Source: Agrobacterium sp. AGB01 (lineage in GTDB: Bacteria > Pseudomonadota > Alphaproteobacteria > Rhizobiales > Rhizobiaceae). Taken from it: 64,000 nucleotides of DNA. The notes beneath the pieces are model-generated. The model ran no database searches. It had not been told where the DNA came from and worked only from the letters and a program-made list of their open reading frames with translations. The stretch is taken from the NCBI RefSeq assembly GCF_014851585.1, contig NZ_JACVAB010000004.1, positions 124,001-188,000 of the forward strand, read 5' to 3'. The position numbers were made by a program, and so were the translations under genes. This document shows, piece after piece, positions 36,236 to 46,952 of this stretch. Each line of letters starts with the position of its first letter. The first letter of the stretch is position 1.

Positions 36236-36763
36236 TCAGATTTCGGAGAAATCCACTTCCGTTTCAGAGACATTATTGATGAGGTTGGTGAAGAAGTTTT
36301 CTGCCACCACCGCAACGATTTCAACGATCTGCGCATCGCTGAAGCCGGCGCCGCGCACCGCATCAATATCGTCCTGCGTTACCTTACCACGGGCCTGCGC
36401 CACCCGGCGGGCAAATCCGGCTACGGCTGCAGCCTTTGGTTCCTCAGACGTGCCTTGCCGGGCCAGCTCAATTTCCTCGCGGCTGAGCTTGGAAAAAGTA
36501 AAGCCGGTAAATGTGTGAGCGGCATTGCAATATTCGCAGCCGTTTACGGCGGCAACCGCCAGGGCAATGCGTTCACGGGTCTTCACGTCAAGCGCCTTGC
36601 CAAGCCCCTGGTTGAGAGCGGCATGGGCATTGATGACCGCCGGGCTGTTGGAAAGAACACGGAAGAAGTTTGGCACGCGGCCAAGTTTTGTATTGATCGC
36701 GCCCAATGTGGCCTGTGATGCCTCTGGTGCGGACTGCGGTTCAGGAATGCTAATGCGGGACAT
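36236..36763 (-). CDS. carboxymuconolactone-decarboxylase/AhpD-like peroxidase-related protein
   Basis: 175 residues from ATG 36763 (AGAGG 7 bases upstream); the longer frame to 36964 overlaps the upstream SDR gene out of phase. The redox centre is CEYCNAAHTFTG. It is a clear paralogue of the protein at 29910 (shared pattern of N-terminal SRI-P, RVPNFFRVLSNSPA, TRERIALAVAAVNG). It is the last gene of an operon with two SDR enzymes. Function likely peroxide or organic-hydroperoxide reduction, unproven. Confidence 0.85.
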   Translation of the reverse strand: MSRISIPEPQSAPEASQATLGAINTKLGRVPNFFRVLSNSPAVINAHAALNQGLGKALDVKTRERIALAVAAVNGCEYCNAAHTFTGFTFSKLSREEIELARQGTSEEPKAAAVAGFARRVAQARGKVTQDDIDAVRGAGFSDAQIVEIVAVVAENFFTNLINNVSETEVDFSEI

Positions 36764-36854
36764 GTCATTTCCTCTCATTGTCTGTTTTTTTGGGAGGTTG
36801 GCGACCGATGTCGGCGGGTTTTGCGTCAACACCGGCCCACGGTCCAAGGGTCTG

Positions 36855-37619
36855 TCAGGCACCCACTGGAATGGGGTTGTCGACAATGCTTTGGTTGAAG
36901 GCGTTAAACAGCACATGTTCATTGGCACCGGGGTTGTCGCGCATCGGCCGGACGGCATCGACAATCACCTCAGGCGCATCACTGGCAAGCGCAACCAACG
37001 TCTGCTCAATGAAGGCGGCCAGCGGCATGGCACGCGGATCACCACTTTTGTAGATCAGGTCAGTATCTACCCACGGTGGCGCAATTTCCTGCACCCGCAC
37101 AGTTGTGTCACGCAGCTGGAAACGTTGCGACAGGGCGAAGGAATGCAGGGCGGCTTTGGTGGCCGAATAGATGGCGTTGCTGGCAATTGGCACAAAGGCA
37201 AGCACGCTGCTGGTATAAAGAATGGTGGCCTGTGGCCGCGTTTTCAGATGTTCAATCAATGCCGAGGTAACACGGATTGGCCCCAGCAGGTTGGTGGTAA
37301 TCAGATCCTGCGCAACCGCATCATCAACCGGGCCGGATACATCGTCAAACGGCATGAAACCGGCATTGTTGAACACCACGTTAAGGTCAGGATAGGTCGC
37401 CACCAGTTCCTTTGCTGCCGCTTGAATACTGTCAACGCTAGTCACATCAAGGGGTATCGCAACCATGCCGGGGTTGGCGGCAGTTACTTCATCCAGAAGC
37501 GCCTTGCGCCGCCCTGAAATAATCACCTTGTTGCCCAGCTTGTGCAGCGCTTCGGCAAGGCCACGGCCAATGCCGCTGGTGCCGCCGGTAATAAAAATCG
37601 TGTTGCCTGTCAGTTTCAT
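36855..37619 (-). CDS. SDR-family oxidoreductase (DltE-like)
   Basis: 254 residues. TGGTSGIG cofactor loop, NNAG, catalytic serine in YTSSVLAF and YSATKAALHSFA. The sequence pattern TIFITGGTSGIGRGLAEALH is characteristic of DltE/YvbA-like SDRs. It is coupled to a second SDR upstream (43-base gap) and to the AhpD-like gene downstream. Substrate unknown. Confidence 0.87.
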   Translation of the reverse strand: MKLTGNTIFITGGTSGIGRGLAEALHKLGNKVIISGRRKALLDEVTAANPGMVAIPLDVTSVDSIQAAAKELVATYPDLNVVFNNAGFMPFDDVSGPVDDAVAQDLITTNLLGPIRVTSALIEHLKTRPQATILYTSSVLAFVPIASNAIYSATKAALHSFALSQRFQLRDTTVRVQEIAPPWVDTDLIYKSGDPRAMPLAAFIEQTLVALASDAPEVIVDAVRPMRDNPGANEHVLFNAFNQSIVDNPIPVGA

Positions 37620-37662
37620 CGCAATGATCCTTTGTTTCGAGGGGAAGAAGCGCGCGACGTGT

Positions 37663-38457
37663 TCAGGCCGCGTTGGTAAGGCGAGAGGCCGGATGGGTGG
37701 CGGAAAGCTGAGGCCCTAGTGCGAGCCTCGCTGCCTCATAAGCATTCCACAATGCAATGTCCTTCAGTGCCGGAATGGTGCTGGTTTCACCCTGGTCAAA
37801 GCCGGCAAGGGCGGCATCGACCATGTCTTCTGCCTGCATCACGATTTCGCTTGGCAGATGTTCAACCGGCAATCCGCCCAACGCCCAGAAATCGGTCCGT
37901 GTGGCGCCGGGCAACACGGCCTGGGCGCGAATGCCCTTGTCGGCAAGTTCGTGGTTGAGCGAGGTGGTGAAGGCCTGCACAAAAGCTTTTGTGCCGCCAT
38001 AAACGCCATTGAGCAACTCTGGTGCGACCGCCACAATCGAGGCAATGTTGATTACCGTTCCACCGCCACGCGCCACAAAACCGGGCACTGCGGCATAGGT
38101 CAGGCGCATCAGCGCCGTCACGTTCAGCTGCACCATGGCCTCCATACGCTCTATATCGCTGTCCAGCAGTGTCGTGTGGGTGCCAATGCCGGCATTGTTG
38201 ACCAGCGCGCTAATGCTGGCATCTTCCCGCAGTACCTTTTCAACACTGGCAAGATCGGCCGCTTTACTGAGGTCGGCGGCCAGCACTTCCACGGCGCGAC
38301 CCGTCTTGTCAGAAATTGCTGAAGCGAGCGCCTGAAGCTTTTCCCTGTTGCGCGCCACAAGAATAAGGTCATAGCCGCGTGCCGCCAGACGGTCGGCGTA
38401 AATGGCGCCAATACCCGTGGAGGCGCCGGTAATCAGTGCAGTTCCCTTGGCAGTCAT
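37663..38457 (-). CDS. SDR-family oxidoreductase
   Basis: 264 residues, classical SDR. ALITGASTGIGA at the N-terminus, NNAG, serine in NIASIVAV and YGGTKAFVQAFT. This pattern matches the YqjQ/DltE-like 'uncharacterised oxidoreductase' group. First gene of the leftward three-gene operon and divergent from the GlxA-like regulator, which probably controls it. Confidence 0.87.
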   Translation of the reverse strand: MTAKGTALITGASTGIGAIYADRLAARGYDLILVARNREKLQALASAISDKTGRAVEVLAADLSKAADLASVEKVLREDASISALVNNAGIGTHTTLLDSDIERMEAMVQLNVTALMRLTYAAVPGFVARGGGTVINIASIVAVAPELLNGVYGGTKAFVQAFTTSLNHELADKGIRAQAVLPGATRTDFWALGGLPVEHLPSEIVMQAEDMVDAALAGFDQGETSTIPALKDIALWNAYEAARLALGPQLSATHPASRLTNAA

Positions 38458-38513
38458 TGATGTGATCCTTGTTTGTTCAAGAGAGCGTCGTTGCTCTCGA
38501 CAAGGCTGTTATG

Positions 38514-38554
38514 GACCAATTGGTCGATGTCTGATATGACGTATAAACTACGTT
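38514..38554. promoter_or_regulatory. palindromes in the SDR / glxA-like divergent promoter
   Basis: GACCAATTGGTC (38514-38525) is a perfect 12-bp palindrome, and ACGTA-TAAAC-TACGT (38540-38554) a perfect inverted repeat. Both lie between the divergent starts and are candidate binding sites for the AraC-type regulator at 38582 or for a TetR-type protein elsewhere. Confidence 0.45.
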
Positions 38555-38581
38555 TTTAAGACATTAGGATCGGACCGCCCA

Positions 38582-39523
38582 ATGCCGCATATATCAATGG
38601 TGCTGACACCGGGTTTTCAGTTTTTGGCGCTTGGCGTGCAGGCCGCTTTTGAGCTGGCCAATGTCTTGCAGGGGCAAGACTATTACACGCTGTCCATATC
38701 TTCGGTGGGAGGTGGCCCCGTGATCTCCTCAAGCGGTTTTGCGGTGCCAACAACACGGCTGGATGAGGTTGGCGCGGTGGACACACTGCTGCTGCTCGCC
38801 GGCCTTGTACCGCCCCCGCAGCAGGATAAGGTTACACTTGCCACCCTGCGCAGCATGGCGAGGGAAGCTCGCCGGGTTGCCGGTCTCTGCACTGGTTCGT
38901 TTCTTCTTGGGCAAATGGGCCTTCTGGAAGGCCGCCGCGCTACCACGCACTGGTCCTACGCCCGCGAGATGCGGGAGAGCTTTCCTAATGTGCGGGTGGA
39001 AGATGATCGCATCTTCATCAATGAAGGGCCAATCTGGACATCGGCCGGTCTAACGGCCGGTCTGGATCTCGCCGTCGCCCTGATCGAAAAAGATTTGGGA
39101 CGGGATGTCGCCAGTGCCATTGCCAGGCGGCTGGTCATGCATCATCGCCGCGCAGGTGGCCAATCCCAGCATTCCGAACTTCTAGAACTTGCCCCCAGCA
39201 GCGACCGCATCCAGAAGGCACTGATCCATGCGAAGTCCCACGTTGCCAACTCGCTGACGGTGGAAGAACTGGCTGAGGTTGCTGCTCTTTCGCCGCGCCA
39301 GTTCAGCCGTGCGTTTCGCGCGGAAACCGGCCAGACCCCCGCCAAGGCAGTCGAGCAGATCCGCCTTGAGGCGGCTCGCCTGATGATTGAGGAAACCCGC
39401 CATCCCATGGACCAGATTGCCCGCGAAAGCGGCTTTGTGGATCTACGTCGCATGCGCGAGGCCTTCATGCGCCAATATGGACAGCCACCTCAGGCCATTC
39501 GTCGTCTGGCGCGGACGTCATGA
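38582..39523 (+). CDS. GlxA-family transcriptional regulator (DJ-1/PfpI plus AraC domain)
   Basis: 313 residues. The N-terminal half is a class-I amidotransferase-like (DJ-1/PfpI) domain with GLCTGSFLLGQMGLLEGRRATTHW, containing the usual cysteine nucleophile elbow. Residues about 210-313 are an AraC double HTH (VEELAEVAALSPRQFSRAF, MDQIARESGFVDLRRMREAF). Such fusions are transcription activators that sense small metabolites. Its divergent position suggests control of the SDR/AhpD operon. Confidence 0.9.
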   Translation: MPHISMVLTPGFQFLALGVQAAFELANVLQGQDYYTLSISSVGGGPVISSSGFAVPTTRLDEVGAVDTLLLLAGLVPPPQQDKVTLATLRSMAREARRVAGLCTGSFLLGQMGLLEGRRATTHWSYAREMRESFPNVRVEDDRIFINEGPIWTSAGLTAGLDLAVALIEKDLGRDVASAIARRLVMHHRRAGGQSQHSELLELAPSSDRIQKALIHAKSHVANSLTVEELAEVAALSPRQFSRAFRAETGQTPAKAVEQIRLEAARLMIEETRHPMDQIARESGFVDLRRMREAFMRQYGQPPQAIRRLARTS

Positions 39524-39978
39524 CACTTCTCTGAGAAGTTCAGGTTTACAGCTAGAGCAATTTGTGGAAACGGCTTTCAAGCCGTTGCGCTCTACTCGTC
39601 GAGCACTTGAGGGACACGAACCCGGATTCGAAAGTGCTTTGATGAGTAGTCAATAATTGAGTGGACCTCTGAGGTCACTGCCCCACATTTGAGGCGGCTA
39701 ACGGCGGGAACTGTCGGCGTTAGGCCGATTGAAGTGCGGGCCGCTCCTTCGTTGAGACGGCCCGCTAGATGGATGATCGAGGACAAGACTACTGTAAGCG
39801 CTGCAACAGTTCTCACGGCTTTACCTGTGAAGGTTGCCATTAACTAAAACGCGGAGCAAACGCCTGTAGATGGTACGTACTCTAGATACATTTGATTCTT
39901 CGGTCTATTCGCTTTCTAGTGCGCTTCCTGTAAGCCTGTCGTCGACCGCCACCTGTTCAAACTCTAAGAGGTTATCGC
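39524..39978. other. gene-free stretch flanking the IS110 element
   Basis: No gene seen. It holds a palindromic element (39553-39594), the second copy of the 19-base string also found at 1099-1117 (39639-39657), and a GC-rich hairpin (GCGGGCCG 39736-39743, CGGCCCGC 39758-39765). Part of it, next to the transposase stop, may be the non-coding end of the insertion sequence, where IS110-type elements can encode their guide (bridge) RNA. Confidence 0.5.
39553..39594. repeat. palindromic intergenic element
   Basis: TAGAGC (39553-39558) and GCTCTA (39589-39594) flank an inner perfect stem AACGGCTT-tc-AAGCCGTT (39569-39586). Elements starting CTAGAGC are common palindromic intergenic repeats in Rhizobiales. 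A related but weaker sequence (CTAGAGCAATGTGGAGTGG) begins near 41129, on the other side of the transposase. Confidence 0.55.
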
Positions 39979-41016
39979 TCATTCACAAGGCGCGGATACT
40001 TGACGGTATCCCGGATCGTAAACTCCGCCTTTTGCCAAAAGCGCCCAAATGATGCGCGCGATACGGTTCGCCACTGCGGTAGCGGCGACTTTAAACGGTC
40101 GTCTTGTACGCAGCCGAGAGGCCCACCGACCTATCGGGTTTTTGCTATCTCGAACTATAAGCGTTGAAGCCCCCAGATAAAGCATGGTTCGGAGTTCGGT
40201 ATTCCCCATTTTCGTGATGCCCCCTAGAACCGAACGACTGCCGCTAGAATGCGTACGAGGAGTAAGACCCAGCCAGGACGAGAAATCGCGACCAGAGGGA
40301 AACCTATGAATATCAGGTACCGTCGCAATAACGCACATCGCGGTTTTCGGCCCAACACCGGGTATAGTTAGAAGTCTACGCGCATCCTCATCGCCTTGCA
40401 CGCGGCGTTCAATCTCTTTGTCTAGTTTTATGACCAAGTCGTCTAATCGAAGCATCTGATCGCTAACGTCGGTGAGGGCCTCCTTCATCATTGTGGGCAA
40501 GACGGTATCGGCTGCGTTCTCCATCAACGTAACCAGTTTAGAAGAATTCCTAATGCCCCTTGCCGCTACTATGCCTGCCTCCGCTAAATGTCCTCGAAGC
40601 GCGTTGACCAGTTGAGTCCGCTGCGAAACAAAAAGGCTTCGGGTTCGAAAAATAGTAACCGCCGCTTGTTGGTTTAGGGTTTTGACGGGGACAAAGCGCA
40701 TTGTTTTTTGCGCAAGTGCAACGTTGATTGCCTCTGCATCGTTCGCGTCTGTTTTGCCTCGTTTCACAAACGGCTTTACGTAGCTCGTATGAACCAAACG
40801 CACGTCGTGACCGAGGTCCGATAACTGGCGCGCCCAGTAATAACTTGTAGCGCAGGACTCTATTCCGATGAGGCAAGGACTGAGCTTGCTGAAGAACTCC
40901 AGAACGTTCTCCCGTTTGATTTGTGTGTTGAAGCGGGTCTCTCCGCTCGCATCTGCTCCGTGCGCCTGGAATACCTGCTTGGCTATATCAAGTCCCACCG
41001 TTGCCACGCCTTGCAT
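39979..41016 (-). mobile_element. IS110-family transposase
   Basis: 345 residues from ATG 41016 (AGGGAG upstream); the open frame to 41232 is longer but family homology begins at VATVGLDIAKQVFQAHG. The N-terminal DEDD RuvC-like domain shows GLDIAK, LIGIESCATSYYWAR and KTDANDAEAI; the C-terminal Transposase_20 domain shows LLTIPGVGPKTAMCVIA and the serine-containing region LTPRTHSSGSRSVLGGITK. The frame appears intact. IS110 elements lack ordinary terminal inverted repeats, so the exact ends cannot be set; they lie between about 39600 and 41180. Confidence 0.9.
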
Positions 41017-41186
41017 CGCTCGCTCCCTTGACACCCCGAGGGTCATCAGTGCCAAGATATTATCGGTTGATTTCAGATTTATGATGCGGTTCGCTGTGCG
41101 CGCGACCTTGGTAAACCACACCCCTAGAGCAATGTGGAGTGGCATTAGCCCACTATCGCAGCTAGAATCGCTGCTTAGAAGAATCG

Positions 41187-42119
41187 ATGGTGAAGGCGAT
41201 GAAATCGGATATCGGACATCTTCCGCAGGCAAAGCAGGTCGAACTGGAAAAGATCGTCCGCATCATCCAGGAAGAGTTTGCTGGCGTGGTCGAGCGTTCG
41301 AAGTCGGATGCAAAAAAAGACGGGCGGATCTACAAGATCATCCTATTTGGTTCCTACGCCCGCGGTACCTTCGTCGACGAACCGCATACCTCGAAGGGCT
41401 ACCGTTCGGACTTCGATATTCTTGTCATCGTCAGCAACAAGGAGCTGGCCGACCCGAAGTACTGGGACAAGGCCACCGACCGGCTGATGTGGAGTAAGGA
41501 TATCGAAACGCCTGTTGGCCTGATCGTGCATGGTGCCCGCGAGATCAGCAATTTTTTGCATGACGGACAGTATTTCTTTGTCGATCTCGCCCGGGAGGGC
41601 ATTGTCCTTTATGAGTTCGATGACCGGCCGTTGGCCGAACCAAAGCCGCTCAGCCCTGCCGATGCGCTTCGGGTGGCACAGGAGCATTTTGATCTCCACA
41701 ATCAAGAAATAGGCGACCTTCTCGCGGGTGTCAGTTTCTATTCAGGCCGTAACAATCCGCGGCGAGCCGCCTTTGAACTGCACCAAGCAGTCGAATCCGC
41801 CTATTCCTGCTATCTCCTGACGCTGACCAACTACTCCCCGCCCTCGCACAATCTGAAATTCCTGCGCGGGCTTTCCGAGGATCGTGACCGACGGCTCGTC
41901 GACATCTGGCCGCGTGACCACCAGCTCTTTACCGCATGGTACAACATTCTCAACGAAGCCTACGTCAAGGCGCGCTATTCAAAACAGTTCGAGATCAGCG
42001 AAGAGGCAATTGCCTGGCTTCAGGAACGGACGGCTGAACTCCATACCCTGATAGAAGCGCTCTGCGGCGAGCATATCAAGCAGCTGCAGCAGGCAGCCAA
42101 GGCGACGGGCGTTTCGTAA
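41187..42119 (+). CDS. nucleotidyltransferase-HEPN domain protein
   Basis: 310 residues. The N-terminal half is a minimal nucleotidyltransferase with KIILFGSYARGTFVD and SDFDILVIV (GS, D-x-D). The C-terminal half is a HEPN-type helical domain (RRAAFELHQAVESAYSCYLL, NYSPPSHNLKFLRGLSED). MNT and HEPN are normally separate antitoxin and toxin (MntA adenylylates the HEPN RNase); here they are one chain, as in several proteobacterial HEPN nucleotidyltransferases. Another possible start is ATG 41199. It begins just beyond the IS110 element and has no partner gene. Confidence 0.85.
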   Translation: MVKAMKSDIGHLPQAKQVELEKIVRIIQEEFAGVVERSKSDAKKDGRIYKIILFGSYARGTFVDEPHTSKGYRSDFDILVIVSNKELADPKYWDKATDRLMWSKDIETPVGLIVHGAREISNFLHDGQYFFVDLAREGIVLYEFDDRPLAEPKPLSPADALRVAQEHFDLHNQEIGDLLAGVSFYSGRNNPRRAAFELHQAVESAYSCYLLTLTNYSPPSHNLKFLRGLSEDRDRRLVDIWPRDHQLFTAWYNILNEAYVKARYSKQFEISEEAIAWLQERTAELHTLIEALCGEHIKQLQQAAKATGVS

Positions 42120-42189
42120 TAGCACTACAAGGCAATTTCAAAGTCGACGCTCTTGAAGCGATCCGGAACTGTAATTCCTGATTTGGAAA

Positions 42190-45100
42190 TCAGTGAAAAT
42201 TCCGGCTTTTTACTTTTAGCGTATCGATATGCAGGTCGGGCACGAACATGTCTCTCGGCCGCACGACTTTTGGCCGGTCTCGCGAGTCCGGTCCACCACC
42301 ATGGGCAAACTCATCGCCTCGTCCGGTTGGTAGCCTGAATTCACCATCGCGATCAGCCAATCCGGACAGATCAGCTGTCAGGTCAAACAGCTGCTGCGCC
42401 ACAAGGTGCACGACCTCACCTTCCCGCTGGATGCGACCATTTACAGCCATCATTGAAGAACCCAGCACAACGCGACGTCGTTTCTCAAACAGTGTCGGCC
42501 AGACAACGAGGTTGGCGGGGCCGGTCTCATCCTCAATAGTGATGAACATCACGCCCTTGGCAGATCCGGGTTTTTGCCGGACAAGCACAAGTCCTGCCGT
42601 GTAGACCCAGCGCCCGTCCCTGGCATTCATCGCATCGGCGCAGGTGATGATATTGCGATGAGACAGGTCCTTGCGCAAAAAACTGACCGGATGCTGCCGC
42701 AGGGTCAGTCCGACGTGGCTGTAATCCTGCACCACATTGTGTCCCTCAGTCATTTGCCTCAATGCCACCTCAGGCTCCTGCTGTTCCGCTATGGCTGTCA
42801 TCTGTTTCTCTGCTGCTGCAGCGAATAGGGGCAGAGGCTCATCGCGCAGCGCCTTGATGGCCCAAAGTGCATCACGGCGTTCAAGTTTCAAGGAGGGTAG
42901 AAACGCATCAGCCTTGGCAAGTTGCACGAGCGCGTCGGACGGCACGCCTGATCGGCGCCACATGTCGTCGATGGATGTAAACGCCACATTCATTCTCGCC
43001 GCAACGATCAGCCCAGCATCAACACTTGCCAACCCCTTGACCTGCCGAAAACCGAGCCGAACCGCATGGCGGCCGTTGTTGCCTGCTTTCTCCAGTGTGC
43101 AATCCCATCGCGACCGGTTGACACAGACCGGCCGCACCTCGACACCGTGCGCTCTCGCATCGCCAACTATCTGGGCTGGCGCATAAAAGCCCATCGGCTG
43201 CGCATTTAACAGTGCGGCACAGAATGCATCCGGATAGTGGCATTTGATGTAGTTCGAGGCATATGCAATAAGGGCAAAAGACGCGGCATGACTTTCCGGG
43301 AAGCCGTAGCTGCCGAAGCCCTCGAGCTGGGAGAACGTCTTTTCGGCAAATTCCGGCGTGTAACCGTTCTTCACCATACCGGACACAAGCTTTTCCTTGA
43401 ACCGCGACACCCCGCCGGTGAACTTGAAGGTTGCCATCGACTTGCGTAATTGATCGGCTTCGCCGCCTGTGAACCCGGCGCACACCATCGCCACCCGCAT
43501 AGCACTTTCCTGGAACAACGGCACGCCCAGCGTCTTGCCAAGCACGGCTTCAAGCTCTGGTGTGGGATATTTAACCGGTTCCTTGCCCTCTCGCCTTCGC
43601 AAATATGGATGCACCATGTCGCCCTGGATCGGGCCGGGCCGAACAATCGCAACCTGCACAACGAGATCGTAGAATGTCCGTGGTTTCAGGCGCGGCAACA
43701 TTGCCATCTGTGCCCGACTTTCGATCTGGAAGGTCCCGAGCGTGTCGGCCTTGCGGATCATTGCGTAGGTTGCCGGGTCCTCCTGTGTGATATTTGAAAG
43801 ATCAAGGTCCTCCTCCTTGTGATCGCGGATCAGGTCAAAGGCCTTTGCCATGCAGGTCAGCATGCCAAGCGCCAGCACGTCGACCTTCATGAACTTCAGT
43901 GCCTCGACATCATCCTTGTCCCATTCAATGATCTGGCGGTCCTTCATTGTGGCCGGCTCGATTGGTACCAGGTCGTCAAGCCGGTCATGGGTGAGGACAA
44001 AACCACCGGGATGCTGCCCGAGATGACGGGGTGCGCCCATCAGTTGTTGTGCAAGCTTGAGTGTGAGGACGAGACGGCGATCGTCAGGATTGAGATTGAG
44101 TTCTTGGACATTGCGATCACAAACTTCCTCTGACCATGACCACATGCCCGACGATAGCGCCTTGATGACATCCTCGGGCAGGCCAAGTGCCTTACCGACA
44201 TCGCGGATCGCGCCCCGTGCCCTGTAGCGAGTGACAGTGGCGCACAGCGCCGCCTTCTCACGGGTGTAGGTCTTGTAGATCCACTGGATGACCTCTTCCC
44301 GTCGCTCGTGCTCGAAATCCACATCAATATCGGGCGGCTCGTCCCGTTCCTGGCTGACGAAGCGCTCAAACAGCAGATCGTTGGTTGAGGGATCGATCGA
44401 TGTGATACCGAGAATATAACAGACTGCGCTATTGGCCGCTGACCCTCGCCCCTGACAGAGAATGCCCTGACCGCGGGCAAATCTGACTATCGAAAACACC
44501 GTCAGAAAGTACGGAGCGTACTTCATTGTGCGTATAAGGTTGAGCTCGTGCCGAAGGGTCTTAAGAACTTCCGGCGGCAATCCTTCTGGATAACGATCGG
44601 GCACACTCTGCCAGACATAATGTTCCAGCGACGCCTGGGCATCCTTGCCCGGTACGATTGCTTCCTCAGGATACTGGTAGGTCAGTTCTTCAAGCGAGAA
44701 GGTACAGCGCCGGACAATTTCCAAGGTGCGTGCCAGCGCTTCAGGGTAGCGAGAAAACAGCCGCTGCATTTCCTTTGGTGGTTTGAGATAGCGATCTGCG
44801 TGACGTTCGCGCTCGAAGCCTACCTCGTCAATGGTGGTTTTGTTTCTGATGCAGGTGACGATGTCCTGCAGCTGCCGACGACCAGGCTCGTGAAACAGAA
44901 CGTCATTGGTGACGACGGTTTTCACATTGAACCGCGCTGCCAGACTGGAAATCTGATGCAGTCGCATCTGATCGTTCTGCCGTCGGCGCAGACAGAGCGA
45001 CACATAGGCTCGATCTGCAAACACATCGGCCATCTTCCTCATCTGCACCGCGCAGACACTGTCCGGCAAATCAGGAATGAATATTCCGATCATGCCGTCG

Positions 45101-45444
45101 CAATAGGCAATGACATCATTCCAGTTCAGAACGCAGTTGTTCTTACCGCCACGGGATTTTCCAAGCGTGATCAGACGGGTCAATCGAGAGTAGGCTGCTC
45201 GGTTTATCGGATAGACCAACAACGACATGCCGTCTTGGAGATCTAGTCGGCAGCCGACAACAAGCCGCAAGCCCGTTGATCGCGACGCCTCCAGTGCCCT
45301 GATAATGCCTGCCAGCGAATTGCGATCGACAACACCAAGCGCCTCGATACCGAGTGCCTTGGCAGTTTCGAACAGTTCCTGCGCAGAACTGGCACCACGC
45401 AGGAAGGAGAAATGTGTGGTGACCTGAAGCTCGGCGTAGCTCAT
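42190..45444 (-). CDS. dnaE2: error-prone DNA polymerase DnaE2 (ImuC)
   Basis: 1,084 residues, C-family polymerase for mutagenic translesion synthesis in the SOS response. N-terminal PHP domain ([18 protein letters not shown]), catalytic acids in [15 protein letters not shown] and [10 protein letters not shown], and a C-terminal OB fold ending [12 protein letters not shown]. Start overlaps the imuB stop by 4 bases. In Caulobacter and Mycobacterium it works with ImuA and ImuB and is induced by DNA damage. A 3'-end remnant of another copy is at 53431. Confidence 0.96.
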   Translation of the reverse strand: MSYAELQVTTHFSFLRGASSAQELFETAKALGIEALGVVDRNSLAGIIRALEASRSTGLRLVVGCRLDLQDGMSLLVYPINRAAYSRLTRLITLGKSRGGKNNCVLNWNDVIAYCDGMIGIFIPDLPDSVCAVQMRKMADVFADRAYVSLCLRRRQNDQMRLHQISSLAARFNVKTVVTNDVLFHEPGRRQLQDIVTCIRNKTTIDEVGFERERHADRYLKPPKEMQRLFSRYPEALARTLEIVRRCTFSLEELTYQYPEEAIVPGKDAQASLEHYVWQSVPDRYPEGLPPEVLKTLRHELNLIRTMKYAPYFLTVFSIVRFARGQGILCQGRGSAANSAVCYILGITSIDPSTNDLLFERFVSQERDEPPDIDVDFEHERREEVIQWIYKTYTREKAALCATVTRYRARGAIRDVGKALGLPEDVIKALSSGMWSWSEEVCDRNVQELNLNPDDRRLVLTLKLAQQLMGAPRHLGQHPGGFVLTHDRLDDLVPIEPATMKDRQIIEWDKDDVEALKFMKVDVLALGMLTCMAKAFDLIRDHKEEDLDLSNITQEDPATYAMIRKADTLGTFQIESRAQMAMLPRLKPRTFYDLVVQVAIVRPGPIQGDMVHPYLRRREGKEPVKYPTPELEAVLGKTLGVPLFQESAMRVAMVCAGFTGGEADQLRKSMATFKFTGGVSRFKEKLVSGMVKNGYTPEFAEKTFSQLEGFGSYGFPESHAASFALIAYASNYIKCHYPDAFCAALLNAQPMGFYAPAQIVGDARAHGVEVRPVCVNRSRWDCTLEKAGNNGRHAVRLGFRQVKGLASVDAGLIVAARMNVAFTSIDDMWRRSGVPSDALVQLAKADAFLPSLKLERRDALWAIKALRDEPLPLFAAAAEKQMTAIAEQQEPEVALRQMTEGHNVVQDYSHVGLTLRQHPVSFLRKDLSHRNIITCADAMNARDGRWVYTAGLVLVRQKPGSAKGVMFITIEDETGPANLVVWPTLFEKRRRVVLGSSMMAVNGRIQREGEVVHLVAQQLFDLTADLSGLADRDGEFRLPTGRGDEFAHGGGPDSRDRPKVVRPRDMFVPDLHIDTLKVKSRNFH

Positions 45445-46952
45445 GCGAATATCCCATGCATGAACCAGCGATGGGATCCGGTTTCAGGGTCTACGCCATC
45501 GCCTGAGCGGAACACCCAGAGACGCTCGCCGGTTTCATCCTCGATCAGGAAATAATCGCGGACCGCCTCCATTTCCGCGTTGCGTTGCCACCACTCACCG
45601 AAGATACGCTCCGGCCCATCGGCCCGCTTCACCTTGCGGCGCTTGCCACGCCAGACGATCGATACCGGCGGACGGTCTGGCAGCAGGGCAATGGCTTCAA
45701 TCAACTCCGGTTTTGGCAGCAATCTAACAGGCCGTCGCCAATGACTGACCCAGGCATTGCCGATAGGATCAGCAGCCGCAGAAATCCTCTGCACGCAGCG
45801 TTCAGGCACGTCAGACGCAACAGGCGCCACACGATAGACCCGATTGCCGCGATTGCCGTAAATGTCGATCAACGGTGTGACACCGGTGACGTCGTCCTCA
45901 ACCAGTGAGGACACTTTCTGGGTCTCCTCCAGAGGTTCGACCATCACCGCGACCAGGGTCAGTTTTTCGATACCAAAGCCTGGTTCGATCTTTTCGGTGC
46001 GGTCGCGAAACAGCTTTGTCAACCAGGCGATATCACGCGCTGGTTTGGCGGTTCCGGCACGGATCGCCTGCCGTGTGCCATCTACCTTTTCGACGATCAG
46101 GTCGGCACGTCTGACACCCAATCCCTTTTTCTGCAATTCATCTATCAACTGGACGACAAGTCGGCCGACATATTTGTTGATGGTATCCGCAGCTCCGATC
46201 GGTTCGGCAAATGCTCTGCTGACCTCGATCAAATCAAGTGTTCTGATTGGATCAATGGGTTCTGCAGCCCGACCGAACATCTGATCAAGCCGGCGGCCAA
46301 TTTCTGGCCCGAAGCGTAAGGTCAGTGGCGCGCGTGGTGTGTTGGCAAGTTCGCCAATCGTCTGGAAACCGAGGGTCTTGAGATCAGTGATGACATTTGG
46401 TGGCAAACGCAGCATGGATATCGACAGCCTCTCCACGGCACGCGCAGTTTCGCCCGAAGGTACGATAACTGTGTCACGATTGATGGTTCTCGCGCAGGCA
46501 TGGGCCCCTCCCCAGGTATCGGCCACCGCCACGCGGGCTGTCAGCTTTTTTGCCAGAAACTGGTTGGCAATCTTGGTGACCATCGCAAGCTCACCGCCCT
46601 GCAGGTGGTCTGCTCCTTCCGTATCCATGACAATCCCGTCGCGACCATCAACCGCGACGATCGGCGAATAGATGGTCAGAGCCCAAAGGGTAATGCGTTC
46701 CAATGCAGAGGCATCGGCAGCAAGGTCAGCATCAACAAGCATCAGACCGCGAAACAGCGCCTGTGCCTTTGCTGCTGACATGCCGACATGAACACCGGCT
46801 TCGCGGGCCGCCACATCAGCGGCGGATACCCAGCGTTTGGACCCACTCCTGGCAATCACCGCAATTGCCTGGTCAGGCGAAATGGACGGATCGGCGCGAC
46901 GAATGCGATCCGTCGGCAGATCCGGTAGATAAATCGATACGACCCGTGTCAT
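45441..46952 (-). CDS. imuB: ImuB, Y-family polymerase-like protein
   Basis: 503 residues. Begins [19 protein letters not shown], as in ImuB. The Y-family fold is present but key catalytic acids are missing (for example DADLA in place of the metal site), as known for ImuB, which acts as the adaptor between the beta clamp and DnaE2. The first 80 bases overlap the end of imuA, an unusually long overlap. Confidence 0.93.
   Translation of the reverse strand: MTRVVSIYLPDLPTDRIRRADPSISPDQAIAVIARSGSKRWVSAADVAAREAGVHVGMSAAKAQALFRGLMLVDADLAADASALERITLWALTIYSPIVAVDGRDGIVMDTEGADHLQGGELAMVTKIANQFLAKKLTARVAVADTWGGAHACARTINRDTVIVPSGETARAVERLSISMLRLPPNVITDLKTLGFQTIGELANTPRAPLTLRFGPEIGRRLDQMFGRAAEPIDPIRTLDLIEVSRAFAEPIGAADTINKYVGRLVVQLIDELQKKGLGVRRADLIVEKVDGTRQAIRAGTAKPARDIAWLTKLFRDRTEKIEPGFGIEKLTLVAVMVEPLEETQKVSSLVEDDVTGVTPLIDIYGNRGNRVYRVAPVASDVPERCVQRISAAADPIGNAWVSHWRRPVRLLPKPELIEAIALLPDRPPVSIVWRGKRRKVKRADGPERIFGEWWQRNAEMEAVRDYFLIEDETGERLWVFRSGDGVDPETGSHRWFMHGIFA

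Noticed and set aside
39524..39539. Palindrome ACTTCTC-T-GAGAAGT right after the glxA-like stop
   Set aside because: A one-base loop cannot form a terminator hairpin and no T-run follows; not listed as a terminator.
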